Shown in pieces: positions 5,657 to 10,650 of a stretch of DNA of 10,650 nt. Position numbers and translations under genes: made by a program. Source of the stretch: an uncultured Sutterella sp. (GTDB taxonomy: Bacteria; Pseudomonadota; Gammaproteobacteria; Burkholderiales; Burkholderiaceae_F); contig CAAGKD010000120.1 of the NCBI GenBank assembly GCA_900770335.1, positions 1-10,650 of the forward strand, read 5' to 3'. Position 1 is the first letter of the stretch, and each line of letters opens with the position of its first letter. A model generated the notes under the pieces. It made no database searches. It was given only the letters and a program-made list of their open reading frames with translations, and was not told where the DNA came from.

Positions 5657-6832
5657 TCAGCGGATCGATCTCGCGCCGTGCGCGTCAAGAAGCCCGAGGA
5701 CGCGCTCGCGCGGCAGCGCCCGCACGAGCGTTCCGTCGAAGGCGACCCGGTCGCGGGCGGCGAAGAGCGCGTTGATGATCGCCTCCTCTGTCGCTTCGAT
5801 CGCGGCGATGAAGAGCGGCGTCATGTCGTCGTTGCTCACGAGAGGCGCCTGCGCCGCTGCGTCATGAGGAATGCGGCGGCTCCGGGCGGTCGAGAAGGCG
5901 AGGGCGAAGTCGCCCGACCCGTTTGAGGCGACTCCGCCCGTTCGCGCCATGCCGAGAAACGCCCGCTCGGCGAGCCGCGAGAGGTTGCGCGCGTCAAGCG
6001 GCGCGTCCGTCGCGACGATCATCATGATCGATCCGTCCGCGCATTCGCCGGGCAGTCCGCTCGCGGAGCCCTTTCCTGCGTCTCCGGCGAGCGCGGCGAG
6101 GATCTCCCTCTCGCAGGGCCACCCGCCGAGCGCGCGCCAGACGGGAGCGCCCGCGATCGAAAGAAAACCGCCGAAGTTCGCCTGCACGAGCACGCCGACG
6201 ACATGTCCGCCGAGGCTCGTCGGGAGCTTTCTGGAAGCCGTTCCGATTCCGGCCTTGAGGCCGAAGGCGACCGTGCCCGTTCCGGCGCCGACGCACCCCT
6301 CCGCGACCGGCGCGAAGTCGCTCGAGGCGGCTGCGGCCTCGAGCGCCGAGAGCACGTGCTCGCTTCGCACGAACCGCGAGCGGATGTCGTTGACGCGCCC
6401 GTCGTTCGTCTCGCCGACGACCGGGTTGACGGACCGCACGGATTCGTTGCCGGCGCGCGTGAGCGTCCACTCCGCGAGGCCCTCAAGGGCGGCGCCCACC
6501 GAGAGCGTGTTCGTGAGCACGACGGGCGTCTCGATCTCGCCGAGCTCCCGGATCTGCGCGATGCCGGTCATCTTGCCGAAGCCGTTTCCGACGAAGACGC
6601 CCGCGGGGAGCTTCTCTGCAAAGAGGTTCCCCGGATGCGGCAGGATCGCCGTGACGCCGGTGTGCATGCCGCGCGCCACGTCCTCGAGCGTCACCGAGCC
6701 CACGCGCACGCCCGCGACGTCCGTGATGGCGTTGCCCGGCCCCGTCGGCAGGACGCCGAAGGGAACGCCGAGCGCACGCGGGCGCGCGCCTCCCGCTGAA
6801 GGATTGCTTGCGACGGCTTCCTGACTCTTCAT
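5657..6832 (-). CDS. dmpA: P1-family aminopeptidase (DmpA/BapA, L-aminopeptidase/D-esterase)
   Basis: The 391-residue product belongs to the self-processing Ntn-type DmpA/BapA peptidases. These cut N-terminal residues from small peptides, in some members D- or beta-amino acid peptides and amides. Signatures seen: GVPFGVLPTGPGNAITDVAG, VRVGSVTLEDV, HTGVTAILPHPGNLFAEKLP, VVLTNTLSVGAALEG, NPVVGETNDG. The precursor should cleave between G267 and S268 in ADGSIMMIVATDAPL, leaving S268 as N-terminal nucleophile of the beta chain. S306 and D308 in SNGSGDF sit 38 and 40 residues later, the spacing I recall for the BapA Ser/Glu partners, here with Asp instead of Glu. No signal peptide is visible, so it is probably cytosolic. 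The ATG at 6830-6832 (MKSQEAVASNPS) has GAGG seven bases upstream. It diverges from the tct operon, which may share its control region. Confidence 0.93.
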   Translation of the reverse strand: MKSQEAVASNPSAGGARPRALGVPFGVLPTGPGNAITDVAGVRVGSVTLEDVARGMHTGVTAILPHPGNLFAEKLPAGVFVGNGFGKMTGIAQIRELGEIETPVVLTNTLSVGAALEGLAEWTLTRAGNESVRSVNPVVGETNDGRVNDIRSRFVRSEHVLSALEAAAASSDFAPVAEGCVGAGTGTVAFGLKAGIGTASRKLPTSLGGHVVGVLVQANFGGFLSIAGAPVWRALGGWPCEREILAALAGDAGKGSASGLPGECADGSIMMIVATDAPLDARNLSRLAERAFLGMARTGGVASNGSGDFALAFSTARSRRIPHDAAAQAPLVSNDDMTPLFIAAIEATEEAIINALFAARDRVAFDGTLVRALPRERVLGLLDAHGARSIR

Positions 6833-6942
6833 GGCTGCGCCTCGTTTCTGTGATGCCGGGTTCATGGCCTCGGGCGCTCTTCCGAACGTCTCTCGGACCA
6901 AGGGTCGAAATTCTACTAGGAAAGTCAATTTGTTGATGGCGC

Positions 6943-7086
6943 ATGTTCGCCTGCGACGAAGCGTTCTCGCACCCCGCGCAATCGACGCTCCGGGGCGCTG
7001 CGAACTGGTGCGGCGACGCGATCTCGAACCTCGGAACGCTCGCGTTCGAGATTCTTTCGGGCGCGCATCCCGAGCGGAGGCGCTGA
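6943..7086 (+). CDS. Small ORF or gene remnant of unknown function (47 aa)
   Basis: Between dmpA and the tct operon, a 47-residue frame runs from ATG 6943 to TGA 7084-7086 (MFACDEAFSHPAQST, then NWCGDAISNLGTLAFEILSG). Third codon positions are mostly G or C, as in the genuine genes, and the composition is protein-like, unlike the Arg/Ser-rich other frames. An in-frame stop lies just upstream (6934-6936), and there is no clear ribosome binding site. I do not recognise it; it may be the tail of a decayed gene or chance. Confidence 0.25.
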   Translation: MFACDEAFSHPAQSTLRGAANWCGDAISNLGTLAFEILSGAHPERRR

Positions 7087-7260
7087 GGCGCGGCGGCGTT
7101 GCGCAGGCCCCGTCCGGGTAATCCCGCATGAATCCGGACGAAGGTCCGAACGGCATGGGCGCGAGCGCATCGAACAATCAGAGTGCGCATCATTGAATTA
7201 GATTGTTTTGAAAATTTGTTTCATAAAATCTGATTAATTGAATATGTCGATTTTGGAAAA
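7087..7260 (+). promoter_or_regulatory. AT-rich control region for the tct operon
   Basis: From 7190 the sequence turns strongly AT-rich, in sharp contrast to its surroundings. It contains -10-like TAAAAT and -35-like TTGAAA and TTGTTT elements, but none with ideal 17-base spacing. The partly symmetrical AATTAGATT ... AATCTGATT and GAAA-N5-TTTC could be regulator sites. Just before it, GTCCGG ... CCGGAC (about 7107-7134) forms an imperfectly placed inverted repeat. The position fits a rightward promoter for tctBAC; the regulator is not in the window. Confidence 0.4.
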
Positions 7261-7267
7261 ATGCGAA

Positions 7268-7368
7268 AGCGCACTGAATCGGTGCGCTGGCATCCTTCTT
7301 TTGGAGGATGGGATGCACCATGAGCGGTAATAGAATGCAACCGTCCGTTGCGGCGCCTCGTGCGCCGC
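7268..7368 (+). promoter_or_regulatory. Structured 5' leader with three hairpins ahead of tctB
   Basis: Three hairpins follow each other between the AT-rich region and tctB: AGCGCAC-N7-GTGCGCT (7268-7288), CATCCT-N8-AGGATG (7291-7310, with an alternative outer GCATCC/GGATGC pairing), and GCGGCGC-N5-GCGCCGC (7350-7368). None is followed by a T-run, so they are not ordinary terminators. They leave about 80 bases before the tctB start codon. They match no riboswitch class I recognise. Confidence 0.4.
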
Positions 7369-7447
7369 TTCGCATGCGGCGCGTCCGCGGCGGAGCGGCC
7401 GGCTGAGCGTCGCCGCAAGGCGAAGGAAATCTCACAGGAACTGCTCG

Positions 7448-7903
7448 ATGAAGCGATCCGATGCAATCGTGACAGGCGTCGTGTACGCCGTGGCGCTCTT
7501 CTTTTTCTGGGCATGCGGGGAGCTGCCGCCCGAGGCTCAGACTTATCCGCTCGGGCTCATCGCGGCCCTGGCGCTCCTCAACACACTCTACCTCGGGCAG
7601 TGCCTGATGCGCGCCCTTGCGAGCGGGTCCCTGAAGCTCAGGAACGACCTGCCGGAGATCTTCAAGGGATTCGAGGCGAAGCAGTTCGCCTTCGTCGCCG
7701 CGGGAAGCATCGTCTTTCTTATTCTCATGCACTACGCGGGCTACTACCTCGCGAGCACGGCCTATCTCATCGGCACGCTGCTCTTCTTCCGCCTGGCCCC
7801 GAAGTGGATCGCCGTGACGCTCGTCGTCCTCGTGGCGCTCGTTTGGGCGGTCTTCTCGCTCTTTCTCAAGGTGCCCCTCCCCGCGGGCGCGCTCTTTGCC
7901 TGA
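7448..7903 (+). CDS. tctB: Tripartite tricarboxylate transporter small membrane subunit TctB
   Basis: A 151-residue membrane protein with four hydrophobic segments (about 8-22, 33-50, 78-95 and 118-140), the size and topology of TctB. An AGGA lies eight bases before the ATG (MKRSDAIVTGVVYAVAL). It lies 12 bases upstream of tctA on the same strand. In TTT systems TctB and TctA form the inner-membrane complex that works with a periplasmic TctC/Bug protein, using an ion gradient to import carboxylates. TctB sequences are poorly conserved, so identity leans on topology, the PEAQTYPL segment after the first helix, and on tctA next door. Confidence 0.92.
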   Translation: MKRSDAIVTGVVYAVALFFFWACGELPPEAQTYPLGLIAALALLNTLYLGQCLMRALASGSLKLRNDLPEIFKGFEAKQFAFVAAGSIVFLILMHYAGYYLASTAYLIGTLLFFRLAPKWIAVTLVVLVALVWAVFSLFLKVPLPAGALFA

Positions 7904-7915
7904 CGGAGGCGCAGC

Positions 7916-9421
7916 ATGCTTGAAACGCTTGCCATGATGGGCGCGGGCTTTGTTCACGCCCTCACGCCGATCAACATTCTCGCGATGGCCGCCTCGACGG
8001 CCCTCGGCATCACGATCGGGTGCCTGCCGGGGCTCTCCGCGGCCATGGGCGTGGCGCTGCTTCTGCCGATCACGTTCGGCATGGACCCCGCGACGGGCCT
8101 CATCGTCCTGGGCGGCATCTATTGCGGCGCCATCTTCGGCGGCTCGATCAGCGCGATCCTCATTCACACGCCGGGCACGCCCGCGTCGGCCGCGACGGCT
8201 ATCGAGGGCTACCAGCTCACGCTCAAGGGCCAGGCCGCCCGGGCGCTCTCCGTGGCGTGTTTCGCCTCGTTCGCGGGCGGCCTGCTGAGCTGCCTCTCGC
8301 TCTACTTCCTTTCGCCCGTGCTCGCCGAGCTCGCGATGCAGTTCAAGAGCCCGGAGTACTTCTGGCTCTCGATCTTCGGCCTCACGGTGATCGCCGGCGT
8401 CTCCTCGAAGTCCCTCCTCAAGGGCCTGATCTCGGGCGTCCTGGGGCTGCTGCTCTCCACGATCGGCATGGACCCGATGGAGGGCGTCGAGCGCTTCATG
8501 TTCGGCGAGGCGACGCTCTACAACGGCATCAACGTCACGTGCGCGCTCATCGGCCTCTTCTCGATGTCGCAGGTGCTGATCCTCGCGGAGTCGCGCATCA
8601 CCGAGCGCGCCAGAGCGGCGAAGTTCAGCCGCCTCGGGCTCGACGCCAAGGACGTGAGGCGCATCACTCCGACGATCTTCCGCTCCTGGATCATCGGCAA
8701 CGTCATCGGCATCCTGCCCGGCGCGGGCGCGTCGATCGCCTGCTTCATGGGCTACAACGAGGCGCGCCGGTTCTCCAAGCACAAGGAGGAGTTCGGCGCG
8801 GGCTCGATCGAGGGCGTCGCGGGCTCGGAGGCCGCGAACAACGCGGTGACGGGCGGCTCGCTCATTCCGACCCTCACGCTCGGCATTCCGGGCGAGAGCG
8901 TCACGGCCGTTCTCATGGGCGGCCTCATCATCCACGGCCTGCAGCCCGGACCGGAGCTCTTCACGACCTACGCGGGCATGACCTACACGTTCTTCGCCGG
9001 GTTCGTGCTCGTGCAGTTCTTCATGCTCGGCATCGGCCTCATGGGTTGCCGCGGGTTCGCGCAGATCGCGCGGCTCTCCGACGCCATCCTCATTCCGTCG
9101 ATCTTCATCCTCTGCGTCGTCGGGTCGTTTGCGATCCACAACAACTTCGTCGAGGTCGTGATCATGCTTGTCTTCGGCGTGCTCGGCTACTTCATCCGCA
9201 AGTTCGGCCTCAACGCAGCCGCGGTCGTGCTCGGCCTCATCCTCGGGCCGATCGGCGAGAACGGGCTGAGGCGCTCGCTCATGCTCTCCGACGGCGACTG
9301 GACGGTGCTCTTCTCGACGCCGATCTGCTGGGTGATGGTGGCCCTGTGCGTGCTCGGCGTGCTGAGCCCCATCCTCATGGGGCGCTGGGAGCGCAAGCTC
9401 GAGACGCAGAACGCGAACTGA
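7916..9421 (+). CDS. tctA: Tripartite tricarboxylate transporter large membrane subunit TctA
   Basis: This 501-residue polytopic protein is the permease of the TTT system. Conserved signatures are GCLPGLSAAMGVALLLP (35-51), GGIYCGAIFGGSISAIL followed by HTPGTPASAATA, IGNVIGILPGAGASIA, GYNEARRFSKHKEEFG, EGVAGSEAANNAVTGGS and IPTLTLGIPGESVTAVL with IHGLQPGP. The two related Gly/Pro-rich loops (PGTPAS and GIPG) are the family's internal repeat. The ATG at 7916 has GGAGG six bases upstream. Length and ends match the family, with no frameshifts. It should sit in the inner membrane with TctB. The substrate cannot be told from TctA: citrate is the classic one, but many TTT systems carry other carboxylates. 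Confidence 0.98.
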   Translation: MLETLAMMGAGFVHALTPINILAMAASTALGITIGCLPGLSAAMGVALLLPITFGMDPATGLIVLGGIYCGAIFGGSISAILIHTPGTPASAATAIEGYQLTLKGQAARALSVACFASFAGGLLSCLSLYFLSPVLAELAMQFKSPEYFWLSIFGLTVIAGVSSKSLLKGLISGVLGLLLSTIGMDPMEGVERFMFGEATLYNGINVTCALIGLFSMSQVLILAESRITERARAAKFSRLGLDAKDVRRITPTIFRSWIIGNVIGILPGAGASIACFMGYNEARRFSKHKEEFGAGSIEGVAGSEAANNAVTGGSLIPTLTLGIPGESVTAVLMGGLIIHGLQPGPELFTTYAGMTYTFFAGFVLVQFFMLGIGLMGCRGFAQIARLSDAILIPSIFILCVVGSFAIHNNFVEVVIMLVFGVLGYFIRKFGLNAAAVVLGLILGPIGENGLRRSLMLSDGDWTVLFSTPICWVMVALCVLGVLSPILMGRWERKLETQNAN

Positions 9422-9440
9422 CGGCACGGAGCTCTCAGCA

Positions 9441-9509
9441 CCGCTTTTCAAGCGGCCGGCCCGGATCGGCTGGCCGCCGCTTCCTCCCCCCAGCGTCAGG
9501 CGCGGGGGA
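9441..9509 (+). promoter_or_regulatory. Competing intercistronic hairpins between tctA and tctC
   Basis: Three structures crowd the 121-base gap. CCGCTT-TTC-AAGCGG is at 9441-9455. A long stem AAGCGGCCGGCC / GGCCGCCGCTT with one bulged base is at 9450-9482. TCCCCC / GGGGGA is at 9485-9509. The first two share AAGCGG, so they exclude each other. No T-run follows. Such hairpins between permease and binding-protein genes often set unequal expression by stopping transcription or nuclease decay; that role is inferred here. Confidence 0.5.
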
Positions 9510-9542
9510 ATTCTCACGTATCTCAAACTCGCAGGAGATCTC

Positions 9543-10502
9543 ATGCAAATGAAGAAGAACCTTCTCTCTCTCGTTGCCGCGGCCGCCATGGCCCTGCCGC
9601 TCGTCGCCGCCGCCTGGCAGCCTGCGGGTGACGTCAACGTGATCGTCGCCTACAAGGCCGGCTCGGGCACGGACACGGGCGCGCGCCTGCTCGCCCTCGA
9701 GGCCGAGAAGTACGTCGGCAAGACCCTCATCATCAACAACCTCCCGGGCGCTGACGGCAAGATCGGCTGGACGCAGCTCGTCAACGCCAAGCCTGACGGC
9801 CAGACGATCGGCTTCATCAACCTGCCGACCTTCACGACGCTCGCCACGCTTCCGAACGCGCCGTTCACGACCGCGAAGATCGTTCCGATCGTCAATCACC
9901 TCACCGAGACCTCGGTCGTCGTCGTGCGCGCCGACAGCCCGTACAAGGACCTCAAGAGCCTCGTCGAGGCCGCCAAGGCCAAGGGGAATCTGCGCGCCTC
10001 CACGAACGGCATGAAGGCCTCGAACCACACGGCCGCCCAGCTCTTCGCGAAGTCCGCCGACTTCAAGTACAAGGCCATCCCCTACGGCGGCACGGCTGAC
10101 CAGCTCCTCGCGCTGCGCCAGGGTGAGGTTCAGTTCTCCTGCGCCAAGGTCGCCGACGTCGCCAAGCTCGTCTCGGGCGACAAGCCTGAGCTTCGCATCC
10201 TGGGCGCCTTCGACACGAAGCGCCTCACCGAGTTCCCGGATGTTCCGACCCTGGGCGAGCTCGGCTACTACCCGAACTGGTACGGCTCGGCCCGCGCCCT
10301 CGTCGCGCCGGCCGGAACGCCTGACGACGTGATCAAGTTCTACGTCGACGCCTTCAAGAAGACCATGAGCGACCCGGTCAGCATCGAGCAGCATCAGAAG
10401 GCCGGCCTCTCGATGCAGTTCATGGACAACAAGGAGCTCGGCGAGCTCATCAAGAAGCAGGAGACGTTCTGCCGCGATGAGGTGACGAAGCTCTATCCTT
10501 GA
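9543..10502 (+). CDS. tctC: Periplasmic binding protein of the TTT system (TctC/Bug family)
   Basis: A 319-residue solute-binding protein. It has a Sec signal peptide (MQMKKNLLSLVAAAAMALP...) with probable cleavage after A24 in VAAA-WQ. Bug signatures follow: VIVAYKAGSGTDTGARLLAL near 34-53, a NLPGADGKIGW segment, and the late TKRLTEFPDVPTLGELGY and LVAPAGTPDDVI blocks. Such proteins capture carboxylates or related small acids in the periplasm and pass them to TctA/TctB. AGGAG lies five bases before the ATG at 9543. The gene is last in the operon, 121 bases behind tctA. Its stop TGA (10500-10502) lies inside the TCAA/TTGA end of what looks like an IS605-type element. So the last bases of the frame, and perhaps a few original C-terminal residues, were replaced; the body of the protein is complete. 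Confidence 0.95.
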   Translation: MQMKKNLLSLVAAAAMALPLVAAAWQPAGDVNVIVAYKAGSGTDTGARLLALEAEKYVGKTLIINNLPGADGKIGWTQLVNAKPDGQTIGFINLPTFTTLATLPNAPFTTAKIVPIVNHLTETSVVVVRADSPYKDLKSLVEAAKAKGNLRASTNGMKASNHTAAQLFAKSADFKYKAIPYGGTADQLLALRQGEVQFSCAKVADVAKLVSGDKPELRILGAFDTKRLTEFPDVPTLGELGYYPNWYGSARALVAPAGTPDDVIKFYVDAFKKTMSDPVSIEQHQKAGLSMQFMDNKELGELIKKQETFCRDEVTKLYP

Positions 10503-10650
10503 CTTCCTCCCCGCCCTGAAGGACGGGGATTCCCTGCCGAGTCACCGGGCAAGCCCGGTGAACTCCTCGATGGGTTCCTGTTGCTGACCCGAACCCATCC
10601 TTCGATGCCCCGGATTCACTCGAGTCCGGGCAGTGATCCCGGCTTCCCCA
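10499..10650 (-). mobile_element. Right end of an IS200/IS605-family (tnpB-type) element, cut by window edge
   Basis: Read on the minus strand, the sequence runs into AATCCCCGTCCTTCAGGG, then CGGGGAGGAAG, and ends TCAA at 10499. The imperfect hairpin CCCCG-C-CC / GG-A-CGGGG (10509-10528) close to a TCAA terminus is the arrangement of right ends of IS608/IS1341-like elements, which are cut by single-strand transposases at a short tetranucleotide. The rest is a run of strong hairpins as expected next to tnpB. The left end and most of the element lie beyond 10650. No inverted terminal repeats are expected for this family. I judge this from recollection of such ends, not from a database match. 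Confidence 0.72.
10499..10650 (-). ncRNA. Candidate omega-RNA (reRNA) scaffold of the tnpB element
   Basis: On the minus strand four hairpins follow in order: CCCGGA/TCCGGG (10609-10630), GATGGGTTC/GAACCCATC (10569-10599), the stem from CACCGGGC/GCCCGGTG (10543-10560) extended by GAGT/ACTC across a bulge, and the subterminal CCCCG hairpin (10509-10528). In IS605-type elements the RNA overlapping the tnpB 3' end and the right end guides TnpB. The guide is the sequence just outside the end, here antisense to the last codons of tctC (from 10498 leftward). The hairpins are seen; the function is inferred. Confidence 0.55.
10542..10650 (-). CDS. tnpB: Probable TnpB C-terminal tail (partial)
   Basis: The minus-strand frame from the window edge gives 35 residues (GEAGITARTRVNPGHRRMGS, then GQQQEPIEEFTGLAR) and a TGA at 10542-10544. 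A basic, poorly conserved tail of this kind, ending inside the omega-RNA hairpins and about 40 bases before the element end, is what the RNA-guided nuclease TnpB of IS605-type elements shows after its zinc finger. The catalytic RuvC residues and zinc-binding cysteines lie beyond the window, so activity cannot be judged. The alternative is that this tail is not translated. Confidence 0.45.
   Translation of the reverse strand, partial: GEAGITARTRVNPGHRRMGSGQQQEPIEEFTGLAR

Noticed and set aside
6905..6927. Promoter for dmpA built on TTGACT on the minus strand
   Set aside because: The -35-like TTGACT is good, but the position 17 bases on reads ACCCTT and the TAGAAT nearby is only 7 bases away, so no valid pair forms.
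6833..7177. Upstream extension of the DmpA-type peptidase on the minus strand
   Set aside because: The extra residues are Arg/Ser/Ala-rich and match nothing in the family; the ATG at 6832 has a ribosome binding site and the usual N-terminus.
8020..9552. Plus-strand open frame of about 510 codons overlapping tctA
   Set aside because: Out-of-frame shadow of tctA with Arg/His-rich low-complexity translation and no family signature.
7190..9637. Very long minus-strand open frame (about 815 codons) opposite tctB-tctA
   Set aside because: Composition is extremely Arg/Glu/Asp/Ala/His-rich, as expected of the antisense of high-GC3 genes; the plus-strand TctA is unmistakable.
9435..10394. Minus-strand open frame of about 319 codons opposite tctC
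   Set aside because: Antisense shadow of a high-GC gene; the plus strand has a signal peptide, ribosome binding site and Bug motifs.

Overview
The window is GC-rich chromosomal DNA with strongly GC-biased codon third positions. A tripartite tricarboxylate transporter with a Bug-type binding protein points to a betaproteobacterium of the Burkholderiales. The enteric-like HisG would suit a host-associated lineage such as Sutterellaceae, but that placement is inference; no rRNA or other phylogenetic marker is present.

Layout. Positions 1-2580 (minus strand) hold the front of a histidine operon: a promoter region, a 16-residue leader peptide with six consecutive His codons, a rho-independent attenuator, long-form hisG, and hisD cut by the window edge. 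Positions 2630-2735 are an AT-rich control region with inverted repeats and a good ribosome binding site, but no intact gene follows. Positions 2735-3899 are a gene graveyard: fragments of a DcuC-type dicarboxylate carrier (+), an AraC-type regulator (-) and a metallo-beta-lactamase-fold hydrolase (+), joined almost without spacers. Positions 3900-4610 have no convincing gene but carry a GC-rich double hairpin and a possible remnant of unknown origin.

The right half is intact. A YddG-type amino-acid exporter (+, 4611-5612) converges with a DmpA-family P1 aminopeptidase (-, 5657-6832). The peptidase diverges from a tctB-tctA-tctC operon (+, 7448-10502) across a 615-base region with an AT-rich core and several hairpins. 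The peptidase, exporter and uptake system could together serve use of small peptides or carboxylates, but nothing in the sequence proves the link.

The last 152 bases (10499-10650) look like the right end of an IS200/IS605 (tnpB-type) element lying on the minus strand. It has a subterminal hairpin, a multi-hairpin omega-RNA-like scaffold and a probable TnpB C-terminus. Its terminal TCAA overlaps the tctC stop codon, so the element appears to supply the end of tctC.

The most notable items are the complete his attenuator (leader peptide plus A:B, B:C and C:D pairings), the IS605-type end at the tctC stop, the mosaic of gene fragments, and the competing hairpins between tctA and tctC.
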